DNA of 64,000 nucleotides from Nipponacmea schrenckii. Lineage: Eukaryota > Mollusca > Gastropoda > Lottiidae. The notes beneath the pieces are model-generated. The model did not search any database. It had not been told where the DNA came from and saw nothing but the letters and a program-made list of their open reading frames with translations. Shown here piece after piece: positions 26,531 to 40,437 of the stretch. The stretch is taken from NCBI GenBank assembly GCA_030562195.1, contig JAUJPP010000003.1, positions 44,088,602 through 44,152,601 on the forward strand, given 5' to 3'. Both the position numbers and the translations under genes were made by a program. Each line of letters opens with the position of its first letter. The first letter of the stretch is position 1.

Positions 26531-26846
26531 CAATGGTTACCGATATTGTATCTTGTGAATTGAGGAATTGTTCCTTTTTGAAATATTTATTATTGCATGT
26601 TGTTAATGAAGGTATTTTCATTGCAATGGCTTGGATTTTAATCACATCTTGCACAAGTTTCAATGAAAGCACTGGCCTAGATCACAGAGCAATTATTACT
26701 TTTACTTCATAAAATCATATGTCTAATAGAATCTTGTTCTTTATACCTGTAAAAGAATTAGAGTGACTACAAGGCTATAGAATTTTGATAACCATTCTCC
26801 ATTTTGTTTTAAATTTTAGAAATGTCACCAACAATATTGTTTAGAA

Positions 26847-26852
26847 ATAAAT
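26847..26852 (+). promoter_or_regulatory. Candidate polyadenylation signal of the NWD1-like gene
   Basis: An AATAAA hexamer lies about 320 bases after the TAA stop of the NWD1-like gene, in AT-rich DNA with no competing exon. Position and sequence fit a 3' UTR end; there is no transcript evidence. Confidence 0.4.
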
Positions 26853-29729
26853 GTTAACATTGTAATTAGATTCGTAAATCTGCTAACATTTATGTGGGAT
26901 ATCCCATGGAATAATCACTTGAAAATTATAAAGGAACAAGCTCTGAATTTCTTGCCACTAAAGAACTGTTGCTGTTGTTTTTGATCAATGAGTGAATTGG
27001 TAATTCTTATTAAAATTAAAAACATATCCATTTTTTTTATCAACTTTATTAAGAGAATATATAGAAGATAATAAGAAAAGCTTAAAATATGCCATATAAA
27101 TACAAATTTGGAAATGTTTGCAAACATACATCGTTAATATATGGTTGTTGAGCATTATGGTTTTGGGGATTAATAATAGTTATAACAAAGATTGAGATCC
27201 ATTTTAGCGATAATGAATTAATTAATCTTGCATAGGGCTGAGTTAATAATATTAGCAAATTTAAATATTTGATGAAGTTCATTTATTTTAACTTTGATCT
27301 CATAAAGTCAAAATATTGAAGAAAACGCCGTTATTTGAGATATAAGACAGCTTGTTTTTTATACTGATATACTATTTCTCATCCTATGGCACAATTTCTA
27401 TTAAGTTTATAGTTAATATCTGTATTTCAATATGACAAATCAAAAACTAACCATTTGTACTATCTCTATAAAAACTCATTATACATGATAATCAAAGAAA
27501 ATAATTACAAATATTTCATCAAGCTATGTTGATAGTATAAAGTTTGGTCCAAGGTTTTATAAAATCAACATTAATTTTGATGTACATTAAGAGGTCTGTT
27601 TCCATCCAACTTTCATGTCCTTTGAATGTGAAAATGCTTTTAATTTCCAGTACTTGTAAGGAAACCAATCTAGAGTCTTCCAAATATTTTCAAACATCTG
27701 ATATATTTTTCCACAATATTTGATAAGTTGACATGTACACTATGATACCTCTCATGTAAAAACAATTATCAAAAAGTGCTTACATAATAAGTGCGTAACC
27801 AATCTTCACATAAAAACATGTAGGAATTGTGGTGTAAAAATGGAAAAATTATCAAATTTTATATACATTGAGAACAAGACAAATATTCCACTATTTAAAA
27901 AGTACAGACATTAAGGATGTTTCTGTTCAGATCAGTTTAATTTGTTGCAGTGTAGTATATATTGCAACTGAATCTAGACAAGCCTGAATTACTCCAAGAT
28001 GTTAATACATACCTATTGCCCAATACATGTACACCCTTGTGGCCAAAAAGTTTTAACAGAAAAGTATATTAAAGTGGTTTTCAACAAAACATAATTTAAA
28101 ACATCTTTCAATACCACATTTATCATCAACACCATCACCATTCATACTGTAGTTATATATACTCAGCACCTCACAATAACATTCAAATTGTACTATAAAA
28201 AATTTTGGTTCAAGCTTATTGCTTCTTTTATCATATAATGAATAGTGCTTCTAATAAAAAACATAAATAGTTTTCATCATTAACATTTTAAGCAGAACTT
28301 TTTTCTAAGATATTGAAACCTAATTTCAAAAATTCAGCAGAGTCTTTTTGTATCAATTTACAGATATACTTTAAAGAGGGGGGTAAGTGGCCTGATGGTT
28401 TAAATTATAGATTTATACTTAGCAATATTTACATGAGGGAGAAGACACAATTCAATAGCACTATTCTGATATAGAATATAAAAAAAAACATTAAATAAAC
28501 ATGTGGTTATAACAATAAAAATACTTCACATTAAATTCAAATTATATAAGTGTTGAATAAGTGGTTGGAAACAGCCAAAAATACAATAACAGACAAAACT
28601 AAACACAATCCAACACCAATGCATATCAAATATCCTTAACATCACTTCACAACAGGCAAATAGCTCTAAGAATTACATAAAAATTAAAATATTGAAAGGG
28701 GGCCATGGCTGGACCAGCTTTTCTGGGGCTCATATTATGAGTTTAGATAAAGTCAATAACTGACACACTAAAGTAAACTCTTTCTAAAGAAATAGTTTGA
28801 AGACCTTTTTTTACACTGTGGTCATATATTCAACCATTAGTAACTGTGAAAAGAAATATACAACAGACAATGTGCTTGGAATTGATATATCTAATTCTCA
28901 GTTCTTCCAAATAAAGAAAATTCTTAATTGTTTCATACATAATAGGTTGTTAAAAATGTTTTTTTTTTTAAAATCGATTAGTTGTTGAAGCAATCCTAAT
29001 TCTGCAAGTTATCTAATAGTCCATCATTGTGAAATGAAAGGTTTGATAAATACAGAATTCCAACAACCAAGATCCTGTTGAATCCTGTTTTTTTATTTGA
29101 CAGCTCAGTTTAAAGAGTTAAAAATGCACATCTACATCTTATACAAGAAAAATTTTTTCCATAAATTTCTACATGTAACTAGACCAGAGTGTTATTGACA
29201 GTCTTAATGAGAGACCTTCGATTCAAATTCATCAAAAACGCAAAACTTAATTTTTTTAAAGTTTGCAAAAGTTAGTAGTATTGTTAGACACTTATGTATT
29301 GAAAATGAAACTATAGTCAGATATCATATATAACAGAATGAGAAACATAACATCACATAAAAACAACAACATAAAAAACTGAATGAAATGCACTCTGGTA
29401 CACTTAGATAAAATAAAACTGACATTAAAACATTCAGACAAAACAATCTTTATAAAATGATACAATAATGCCACAATACAAAATTATCATAAGATATAAT
29501 ATCAAAATGTGAAAATAATAACAAAACCAAATTATTGATAAACATTATGCCAATTCAGAGACTATTAATTAATATGAATATTGCATGGTTTTATAGGGTA
29601 AAATTTCTTTAACCAATACAGGCTACAGATATAGAAATAGAAACATAGAGTTTTGATGGTATATCTGATGTGCTGTTGGTTAAATATATCATTGATGGCT
29701 TAACTTCATAATTTTGTTGAGTGTTGACT
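26853..29729. other. Convergent intergenic/3' UTR stretch, no gene seen
   Basis: This AT-rich stretch lies between the 3' ends of the NWD1-like gene (+) and eEF2K (-). It has only short chance ORFs and no splice-consistent exons. Part of it is probably the 3' UTR of one or both genes. The TAA stop of eEF2K is itself inside an AATAAA hexamer (29729-29734 on the minus strand), which is too close to the coding end to be a likely polyadenylation signal. Confidence 0.5.
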
Positions 29730-32700
29730 TTATTCCTCCTCTTCTATTTCAGCATAAGCCTCCTCAGCTAACATAAAATATTTATTAGCTAATCTCCCTT
29801 TCATAGCAGCTGTTGCTTCTTCTGCTGCTTCATTATATAGATCACCTACAAAAATACTAGTAACTTACTATCTCATAGTTGATAAATAGTACCTTGCAAT
29901 TTTGTCAGAAGTCCTGACTTCTACTTCTATAATCAATGTCATGTTATTTAGATTTGTTAATTGATAATTATCTTGAACATATCTGGCAGGGTCAGTACAA
30001 TCTTTAATAATTGTGGTCTATGCAATTTTATAAAAAATAGCTACATGTATGCTGAGTACATTTATATCATCATAGATTGCTAAAAAATTATAAATCTTAA
30101 TCCCATGGTCAATATACTGGACATTACCTGCTTTCTGTGGATCCTTATCTAATTCATGACCACCTTGTTTATATAGGTCTGCTAGTTTAGCTTTAATACT
30201 ATATGGTGGATCATTCATTGTAGAATCATATTCACCACTTTCATCATTATCTTCTGTTTCTAGAGCTTCTTGATACCAGTGAGCAGCATCTTCCCAACAC
30301 ATTGATCTACAATCAATCAAAATACAGTCAAACATCTTCAGTCCAAAATTAGTAATCTGATTCCAGGATACAACTAAACAACTGAACCATTCAGACTTTA
30401 AAGTGGGATTGGGAGTTGCATAATAATTTGTGTTATATGTGTCTCTTCCTAGGGAAAATGATACATCAGGTTTCTTTTTCTATTTAAATATTGAAATATA
30501 TTTACCTTAAAGTGCCAAGGTTTTCCCCTGTTTCATAAGCCCTGGCTAAATATAACATGGCAGATCTATCACCAGCCTGAGCTGCTTGTCCCATAAAATC
30601 AAGTCCAATATTTATATTCTCTGTAGATTGCTGAACAAAAATAAAAAACAAATTTAAAACTCAAGAAATAAACCTTTCACCTGTATCACTACAATGTTCT
30701 AAATAGTACTCTCTAACTATGTCATAGTTCCATCCAGTACCAATATTGATTAAAGGATTATTTACAATACCTCCACTTTAGCATTAACCAAGACATCCCT
30801 CTGTAAACCAAGATATAACCTTGCCATAGTTAATATTGCCTCCAATACACCTAACTGTGCTGCATGTTCTTCATGGTACAATGCTGAAGGCCAGTCTATT
30901 ACTTCAGGGTCAATAGAAAATCTTCCTATTTCATGATATTTAGCCATTTCATGATGAATCTAAAATAATTATTTTAACCTAATATCTTGTACAATTTCTA
31001 TATGAGCTGACCTTGATATTAATTATTGTTATAAAATATCAACACTTGAAGCCATAAAACCATAGACTAAATGACAGAGATGATATAAACAACAATATTT
31101 CTCTATATCTGTTATTGTCATCTTTATGAAAATTTAAACAATTATACATTTGTTACACTAACAATTATACATTTGTTACACTAACAATTATACATTCGTT
31201 ACACTGGGCAAAAAAGTTTTCATAGTAGATAATGGCAATTAAAATTGTGCAAAATGCAAAAAAAAAAAAAAAAAAAATCCCCATTTTGTTGAGAATATAG
31301 ATAGACAATAATCAAGTGTCAATGTTATAGGAATGTATCATCACTTTAATGATAGAAGCTATCTTTACCTTTCCAAGAATAGAATCACCAATACTTAATA
31401 AAGCTGTTCGTCTTAAACCAAGTTCATGTGAAACACAAGATGGTCTGGCTTTAGCAGCTTGTGCTTTCGAGAAGGCTATTCTGTCTTCCTCCTAAAAAAG
31501 TAATAGTGCATTAGAGTAAGCCCTGATTCCACTTTGGTTTCAACAGATTTATCTTGCTTCAACTTCCTTATATATCAATAAGCTAACAAAAATGTTTCAA
31601 TAAGTTATAGAGTTTTGAGAGAATTATCCTTTCAAAAAAAAACAATAGTAGCCTATAATTTACCAGCAATATATATGAGGGTATGTTCTCCAACTGTACT
31701 AAACCTATATTATGTGTTTCACCAGTAAGTAAAGATTTTGGAAAAGATTAAAAGTATGTTGAGAGGCAAAAGAATGATATTAACCCTAGTATAGAATTTC
31801 TTCAGTTACAGAGAGCTTATTACAAGTTATTAGATCATGAAGAGAGTTAACTAGTATCTATATAAAATATATCCCAATGCATGGCATTTATTTTTAAGGT
31901 TGCAAATAATCTCAAACTTAATACTAAATTTCAACTCATTACATTCACACTTGAAAAATATAACCAAACGTGATAACAAACAACATGTGCAAGGCTTATA
32001 TTAATAAATAAATAACAATATTAATACGGAATTAATTCATGGTATTACAGGGTTCTATCATATCATTACTCACCTAACTGGACCAATATAATTAAAATCG
32101 TTTAAACTTAAAGGGATTGTAAAGAGGTTTTTTTTTATTTATGTTTGTCGAATAAAACAATAGCATCAATTTGGACCATTCAAATTTTTAATCAGATGTC
32201 TGTAGTTCCTGAAATTCCATTAAAACTAAGTGATTCATGACCTCAGTAATCTCTAAGGGCCTTAAATGAAACAACCATTTTTGGAATTAGTGACACTTAG
32301 TTTTAGTGGAAATGCAGGAATCACAGACGTCTGGTTGCAAATTGGAACAGTGGTAATTGATGTTATCATTGTCCCCATACATATATACAAAAAGTTGGAA
32401 ACCTTTTGACTATCCCTTAAACTCACATAATAACAACTGACAGAAATTAATACCTGTTTACAATCTGCTTAGTGAATTAAAAAGACAGCTTAAGAACATT
32501 TATGGAATCATAATGTCATGGTTTTCTATGTTTAAAACAATGAAATACATTTTTCATATGAATTTGTTTTTTTTTAAACTTTACACTTTGTTTTGAATGA
32601 GCTTATTAAATAAAAAATGCAGATTATAAATTTCACCTTTTAAAGGTACCAATAAAAAACCCCAATTAAATGCTATCAGATGTACATATGTACAAAAATT

Positions 32701-35700
32701 AATAGTTACAGATATATGAACAATGTATATATCAAATAGTAATAACATTGGTATAGAAGACAGGCCCTGAGCATTAGATTTTGTATGATAGTAAAAAATG
32801 TTGCCATTAAAAGCATTTTTGTACCCATTATCTAGTTATAATCAACAAATATTATCTGCTATACCAACGTTAGGAAATGAAAAAAAGAAAACTGTTAGTA
32901 ATATTAACCTCAGTCATGGACATACTGTCTGATTCACTAACATATCTAAGTCGTCTATTTCTAGGACTACCAATAAATACCGAGCTCTCATCATCTTCTT
33001 CTAATGTAGGTGACGTAGGACTGCAACTTCCATTAGATGCATATGAATGTTGGCGTGCCAATAAATGGGTAATATCTACACGTTCGTTTGGTGAACAACT
33101 AATACTTGTACACATCTCTTCTGATCCTCTGATACGTGTGGTGGCCAAGTTTCGCTGTAATAAAATCATATCAAACTCTAAACTCTTCATTTGCATTGTT
33201 TCTTAATACTTTTTTAATTTCTTTAAAATTAGTAGAAATTCATTTTTAGCATTTTAATTAGTATTTAACTTAAATATGAAATTTTCTTACTGTTTCTGTT
33301 AAATAAAAATATAAATTGTAATATTCAAGGTGTAACTGGTTCAATCCACTATTTTGTTTGTATTATAAGGACTGTTCTATACCTGTTTATTAAGGAATTC
33401 TGTATGTGTTGCTATCTCATTCTCAGACAAATCAAAATTAGAGAGATTTAACCCTTGGCAGATAGTATTACAGGCATGTGAATGGAAGAATAATGCCATG
33501 CCTTTGCAGCCCAGGTTTCCACTACCATATTCAGTACCTTCTACAGTATGTATCTGTGGATCAGTATACAAATCTCCTACTCCCTGTATATCAACTACTA
33601 TCAACTGATGACCAGATCTTTCAAAGGTAAAATGGCTGAATGCCTAAAATATAATTGAAGATACATTAACTTGTTTGCCAGTAGCAATAGATAACATGAT
33701 GAAAAAAAAATTATTCTCTAAAAACATGACAAATGTAACTTAAAGCATCACTGTCTGTAAAGAAATGACTTATTTCAGCTGAAAAATGACATAGATATTG
33801 ACAGTGTACAATAATATATAAGAGCAAAGCCTACCTGTGGAGTTAATCTAACACTTTCTTCAACAAAACCAGAGTTAGAATTATATTTTATGTAATGGCC
33901 TTCTATAAAATGCTCTAAATGAAATAATGGTGAACCCTCTCTTTCTTTAAATTCCAAAATATACATTTGGAAAATGTCTACCTAAAATAGTAAAACTGAT
34001 GTTAGAAATACAGTTTACATTTTCAAACCGTGATAATTTTAGACGTTCATGGACAAGGAGGATCAAATTTGATGTTGAGCTGGCCCTTTAAATGATTTTT
34101 AAAAAACAGTCATTTTTTATTTTTATAAACACTCTACATACATGTATTTCAAAAATAAACCTTATGAAAATTGCTACTGGAAATACCACCATTTTTGAGG
34201 ATTTGGTGGCAATGAATCCTAAATTTTATAGGCATCTTTCTTGATGTACATGTATTTAAAAAAACAATAAAGAATTCATAATGAGATTTCATGTAAGTTA
34301 AATTAAATTATGTTTTCATGCACAATTTCCCATAAAAAATGGTGTTGTTTTCTTGTTGCAACCCAGTTCCAATAGTCACTTAGTTCTTATTCCAAGGACA
34401 TTTTGAGAAAGAGGGACATGAAAGCAGACAAAATGTGCATACATTGATAGTTGTGTTATAAACAGCATCTTGAACTCATTGCCAGAACCACGGACTCTTT
34501 TCATAAATTGTTTATGACATAAGATTCCCTATTTACAATATAATTATTGACAATAAACTACACATAAATCTATTTATATATCATAGAATATTTATCAGCT
34601 TTCAAATGACCTTAAACTGATAAAGTCAGCAATATTTCTATAGTTTACATTGAGGACAATAAACTTAAGAAAACTACTTGAGCATAACATTATGTACACA
34701 AACCGAGTTTTAAATCTAACACATTTTAGAAGTAAATAGGGCAAGACTGATAAACAAGTTGACTGATTTATATAGTATACAATATAAGTGGAGCATAGTG
34801 TACATATGTTGTCTATTATACATATTGATAGAATCTATTTTAGAGTAAAGGTTTTGTTAGAATATCAACATATCGTATTATTCTAACAAAGATTAAAGAT
34901 ACTTAAGAAGATTTTAATAATTAATAATTTCTCCTATATGTTATATCAAATCAAATTTTGAATATGAGATAAAATATGTAACAAGTTTCATCAAAATAAA
35001 TTTAAATTTCAAATTAAATATAGTCATTTTATATTTCTTTAGTTTTTATAATATTTATGTGAACAATAGTTTTATATGATTTCCTTGAATAAAATGGAAT
35101 GAATATATATGCTCAAGTGTCAACAAAAAAAAACTGAGCTAACATATTGAAAAAAAAAACCTAGTCATATCTTTGGTTACAGTATTCCCTTTGTCACTTC
35201 TATTATATCAAGAATTACTTGATGTGTTACTGCCAGTGACTCATAACAATACAATTAATAATGGCTTTTATCAAATATGAACTCCCTTATAAGCTCATTA
35301 AACATTTGTAATATATCGCTTTTTACACACAAAAAAACAAGCATAATAATATCAATTTAACAAGGAAGGTAATTTAATATCTCATTTTTCAATCTTGTCA
35401 AAAGGAGCTACAATATCTGAGGTAATATCTCCATATACCATAGCAGTATGAGATCTCTATAGGCATTGTAAACCATCTAAATCAAATCTCTAAATTAATG
35501 TGACTTGAGAAATTCTGAATGTTGATGCGCTAAATCTTTTCAATAAAACAACTATATAGGACAAATTTTTATTGATAAATTATAATTAGCACGCCAGTGG
35601 GCATATTTACCTTTTTAGGCGGATTATGTCTGTTGTATTCTTCACCCCACAATTTAGCATCCATTTGTAATTTGACGTCTTCAAAATAAGTGTCCCTCTC

Positions 35701-38028
35701 AACATCTTCAATATAAGACTTTGCAACATAATTTCCAGCATGAGTCCAATCATCAGATTTTGTGAAATTGGACAATTTTTTCCTGCAAGGAATTGTGCAT
35801 GAACTAGTTAAAAGGAAACACCTTGTTGAGGTATTATTAAAGACAATACTGTAAAAAGGTAAATGTAAATGGACATGTAAATATTTACCAGGAATTGATG
35901 GCAGACAACCAATATTTGTGTATAATATTTATCTTTGGTGCCACTATCAATATTTGTATTAGAATTGGGTCTAACATGACAGGTATAGGTCTCATTTAAT
36001 AATTAACCATGATAAAATCAAAACTGCTTTCAAAAACTCTTTTTTTATACGCCCACAAATTTATTTTTAATCCCCCAGCAGTCCGTCAATCCGTTCACGT
36101 TTGTTTGCTTTCTCTACTGGCAACAACTCTTTATGGATTCTTTCGATTTTTAGTTTGTGGGTCAGCTTTGATTTTTGTAATGATCTGTTAATTTTTCACC
36201 AAAATATTGTGTCCAACTTATGTTCGTGTTTTCATTGTTTTAGCTATATTGTGCACCTTGTGCTAAATATACAGGCAACAATTCTTTATGGATTCTTTTG
36301 ATTTTTATCTTGAAGGTTATTGTCATTATGTAAATGATTGATCCCTTTGGATTTTTGTAATGATCTGATAAATTTTTCACCGAAATATTGTGTCCTACAT
36401 AAAATTCTCTATAGAACAGACATGAACCAAATGTGAATAGACAACAATGACTAGTAATTGCAATCAAAGCTGCTGGTAGGCGTATGTCACCCTGCTTTGC
36501 AAGGCTATCTTTTGACTTCTGAACTAGATAAACTATCACAAAATAAGGTCAATAATAAAATATTGACAAAAAAGCCTGGAATGCTGATTTGGCCAGACAT
36601 GTGAAGGCATTTAAACTGTTTCATGATTCACATATGTGGTTTCTCTTGATTCCTATAGCTTGAACAATTCAACTACCACTGGGAGGAAGTCAAAATTATA
36701 ATAATCATGCAACAAATTTGTGATATCACGATGAAAATATTATTATCTAATAATTTGATTTACAGTGCATACAGTCAAAATAGAGCCAGTTCAACAAACA
36801 TGCTGAATGGACTATTATATTTTTACTGTTTATCAAAATATCATACTCTGAAATGTTTAAACTTAACTTAAATTGACCTATGAATGAAAGCTGTTACTAT
36901 TGTTATACAATCAATGATAAGAATGGTTGACACCTTTCTAAATATGAGTCATTATGTTTTATAAACATGGTAAAATAATAGCTACAAAATAATTAGTAGA
37001 AACTGAGGCTAGATGACAAGTCAATAATATTTTGGCTCTAACCTGATAACAGGGGCTTTAGGGTGTACTATACAACAAGACTGAAGTTCAAGAATACTAA
37101 TTGTGATATTTCTTTTGAATATTTGGTTTTGGTACAAAACCTTTCTGACTTTTCCAATCTTTTTTTTTTTTTACAAATTTAAATTGAATATGATTCACAT
37201 TAGTTTTGATAAATCAAAACATTATTGAGTAAAGAAAGAAAAACAACAAATTCAAGCCCTTTTTAATGATTTGTTTTCAATTAAAGATGTTGAAAATGTC
37301 ATTAAATCTCATCCCATCATATGGTTTCCCATTTAGACATGTATCACTTATTAAATAATGGTTCTTGTATTTTATTAACTCTGATGGTAATACAAATACA
37401 ACTTACATTCTATAACACTGTCTCATAGCACCTCTTGTAAATGCCTAAAAGATAAAAAATAGGCTTAGTACGGTATTCAGATAACAAAATTTTTTCTGAA
37501 TTAAATCTGATGTTGTTTGCAGTTATAAAATGTCAATAAATAGTTAAAGAGTTTTATTCAATAAAAATTCTAGGGGGAGTACAAACTTTATTAAAAAACC
37601 AATCTTACCTCTGGTTCAATCTTGACTTTAACTGTATCTTTGCTCCAAGATTTCTTCAAAGCATTATAACGATGTCTAATACAATTCTCAACTTTGTAAT
37701 GATCAATATGAAATTTCTCCCAAGGATCACTCAAACTTTTAGATTTCCTTATAGCATTTAACCAATGTATTTTATTAACATTATTTGTCAAAGGTCGTAA
37801 TGAAGATGGTAACTTATATCTATTATTGCTGTCTTGATAAGACTTCAGTAATCTTCTTTGACGTAATGTCATTAATGCCTTTGGCTTCTCAAAATTTTTC
37901 TTGTTTTGAGTGTTCATATTTTCATTGTCACTCTCAGTCTCTCTTTCTGATGGTGAAGTATTGCCTCCATCAAGATCAGTGATAGGAAACATCAAAATTT
38001 CTTCATCACTACTACTATTGTCCCCCAT
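29730..38028 (-). CDS. EEF2K: Eukaryotic elongation factor 2 kinase (spliced, ~671 aa)
   Basis: This is the alpha-kinase that phosphorylates eEF2 and slows translation elongation under Ca2+/calmodulin control in the cytosol. Exons (5' to 3'): 38028-37609, 37444-37407, 35782-35611, 33981-33835, 33643-33383, 33154-32909, 31491-31369, 30959-30771, 30630-30506, 30306-30128 and 29845-29730. An acidic N-terminus precedes the calmodulin-binding helix ([14 protein letters not shown]89). The alpha-kinase domain follows: [19 protein letters not shown], the ATP lysine in NYVAKSYIE (K174), [13 protein letters not shown], and [15 protein letters not shown] with D277 and D287 spaced as the human catalytic and metal-binding aspartates. 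A Ser-rich regulatory loop (about 347-430) and C-terminal Sel1-like helices ([15 protein letters not shown], ending [11 protein letters not shown]) complete it. Every domain of the human enzyme (725 aa) is present. The site matching human autophosphorylated Thr348 is Ser (S357, RIRGSEEMC). Confidence 0.95.
31138..31205. repeat. Three-copy 23-bp tandem repeat in an eEF2K intron
   Basis: Three head-to-tail copies of a 23-base unit (ACAATTATACATTTGTTACAC plus TA) differ by one or two bases. They lie in the intron between the exons at 31369-31491 and 30771-30959. Confidence 0.85.
32108..32420. mobile_element. Palindromic MITE in an eEF2K intron (TTAA-flanked)
   Basis: The outer ends are inverted copies: TTAAAGGGATTGTAAAGAGG on the left and the complement of TTAAGGGATAGTCAAAAGG on the right. 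Inversion continues inward: AGATGTCTGTAGTTCCTG and ACTAAGTGATTCATG on the left half reappear reverse-complemented as CAGGAATCACAGACGTCT and the preceding TTAGTGACACTTAGT on the right. The ~313-bp element is therefore close to one long imperfect hairpin. It has no coding capacity and sits in the intron between eEF2K exons 6 and 7. TTAA at both ends suggests piggyBac-type mobilisation. Confidence 0.75.
36047..36490. mobile_element. Dispersed element with TACGCC/GGCGTA ends in an eEF2K intron
   Basis: The left edge reads TTATACGCCCACAA and the right edge GGTAGGCGTATGTC, a short inverted terminal match. Inside are two direct copies (about 36119-36240 and 36274-36400, period ~155) sharing GGCAACAA(C/T)TCTTTATGG and TTTTTGTAATGATCTG. 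It is non-coding and lies in the intron between eEF2K exons 2 and 3. It looks like a common molluscan dispersed repeat; the family name is not known to me. Confidence 0.55.
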
Positions 38029-39215
38029 CTTGATATTTGTGTGCTTGCGAACTGTTTTAACCTTCTTTCTTAAACTGGTATTGGTATGATAGATCTTGTA
38101 CAGCTCTATGTTCAGATTGCTGGGTACGAGAATTGATAAGTCGAGGTTAAAATGACCAATTCACTGTCAATCAACTTATTATGTTGAATGGGCATTATCC
38201 TGCAATCATAAATAATATATATATCTAATTCAGTTAACTGCTTAAACAAGGGTTCCCTTATTTTCATATATATACATATATATAACATAACTGGACCGGT
38301 AATACTTATATCAATAGAAAGCAGAGGTGTTCTAATGACTGGGAAAAATACCAGATGGTCCCACAAGTCTTTAATAACTCATAATTAGGCTATTTATGAC
38401 GGGATTTCCCTCGGTAGGGTACTACCATAGGTATGTACATCAAGTCTCAAATGTCGTTGATCTTTTTTTTGAACATCCAGTATGTTAATTCGGTACATAA
38501 CCGGATACTGTGGTTGTGCACGCATGCATAACAACAATGGCATTTTGGTATTCCATTTATTATCTCTAGCAAAAGGCAATAAAATGTTTAAATATCACTT
38601 TGTACAAATATTATGAATTATTTCAAATAAGTTTTAACTCACTAATAATAAAATACAAAATCAATTCTTATACGCCTTCATTCATATGACGTCATTTGGT
38701 CACATGAACAAACATGGAGTCTAAATTTAGTGTTTCAAAGCAGAACAGAGTCAAATGGATTCCATAAGCATTTCTACCTCCACATAGGTCTTTTGAACTT
38801 GAGAATACATGGATTATTCATTAGAAACCCCAATTAATCAATTAAAAAGCTTAATTTGGCTCTAATTAATGAGGGAAACCAACTTTAAATATCTTTACCA
38901 GTATATATATCTATTATCTACAAATATAAAAATTACGATGACCATCTTCATACGCCCAGAATTTTAAAATTTTCAATAGGGTTCATCCTTGGGTGACTAC
39001 AAACGCTCACACCAAGTTAAATAAAAATTCACAAAGTATTCAAGGATAAGGGCAGTAACTCATAGTAAATATTTTTCGATTGGTCTCATTTTCATTAGGG
39101 TTTATCCTTTGGTGATTAGCAACACTCCTTAAAATTTAATCAAAATCCATCAAGAAACCAGCTCCTTATCGTGTCCACAATAATTGTTAACGGACAACAA
39201 CAATATATACCCACT
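38029..39215. other. eEF2K upstream region with a partial dispersed repeat
   Basis: The first few hundred bases should hold the eEF2K promoter and 5' UTR (minus strand), though I see no convincing TATA or initiator. Positions ~38940-39190 belong to a dispersed repeat whose other copies are near 19060, 19390, 25990 and 46310. Shared phrases are a GGGTTCATCCTTGGGTGA-like start and a (A/T)CAAAATTCA-like segment. No coding exon is visible. Confidence 0.5.
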
Positions 39216-40266
39216 TTAAGGGGGTTGACAACCTTAACGTTCGAGGTGTATTTCAATCAAGAAACGTATTAAGTTGATATCCATTCTATTTGGCATTAAA
39301 AGAAACTCATCTAGTAAAAATTTTAGCTCAATCGCTTCAGTAGTTTGTCAGATATCGATCCGTAAAGATAAGCTATTTATAGAACAAAATGGGGTAATCC
39401 TCTATATAGACGTACAAATTACATTGTCAGTTGACATTTTTGAGTACTACGTCATCAGCTAAATAAACCTTTTCTACGTTCGTCCAATGACATTGCGTTT
39501 GTCGATCAGATTTGCATTGGGGGAATACGTGATTTCCCATAAATCTTTACGTCACATGTAAACAGAGAAATTTTATGATTGGTGGGTAGGGGTGTTTTAA
39601 CATGTGCTAAACCATTGTTTTAGCACTCCAATTGTGTGGTTATCGGTTCATATCGATGGCTTAAAGGTGCTTAAAGAATTCTACAGCATGAAAGACAATC
39701 TTTTAACAACATGATCGTTAATTACGTAAGGTTTACATGTGTTTGCAAAATGTTGAAAAAAACTGCCATTTTTCCAAAAGCATATCTCGCTTACAATTTA
39801 TCAGATTTTTACAAACTTTGGCTTCAGCTAAAGCTTACGATGTCCTCTATAACTTTACGTTGGCTTTTTTTTTTATAAAATGAATTTTTAAAAATTCAAT
39901 TTTTCGTAAATGCACTCGCAAAATTTTGATTTCTATCAATATCTTCAGAACAAAACAAAATTTTCCAAAAAGCCAACGTAATTTTGTAGAGATACAAGTA
40001 GACTTGCGTTGTGCAAAATTTCAACCTTCTATATTAAATAGTCTAGTAGATATGCTAATTTTAAGGGAATAATTGAAGTTTTTTTCGTTCATCTTTCATA
40101 CTCTATTTCTCAAAGTTGAAATGTCATAAAGAAATTAATTTTATAGTTTCGGATAGCAGAAAGCCCCCTCTTTCCATTGATATTTAAACATTTCAGATAG
40201 GTGGAAAAGAAGTGGTTGAAATCGTCTATTTTTTGTACATAGATTTAGGGTTGTCAACCCCCTTAA
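39216..40266. mobile_element. TTAA-flanked non-autonomous DNA transposon (piggyBac-like MITE)
   Basis: The left end is TTAAGGGGGTTGACAACC and the right end is its exact reverse complement, GGTTGTCAACCCCCTTAA. The outermost TTAA on each side fits the target duplication used by piggyBac-superfamily elements. The body is ~1,043 bp, AT-rich and without a meaningful ORF, so it is non-autonomous. It lies between eEF2K and the RS/RRM gene. A truncated second copy follows at 40438-40702. Confidence 0.8.
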
Positions 40267-40437
40267 TGTGTGGACACATAAATAGCAATGATACATAAGA
40301 GACAAAATTGTATATCTAATCTGAATCTACATATATAGGCCTACATATACCTTACATCTGTGATTAAGTTTCAGTAATTACTAATATGCAAAATAATCAA
40401 CCAGACTTCCCCTTAGTCTTTATCAGGCAATGATTGA

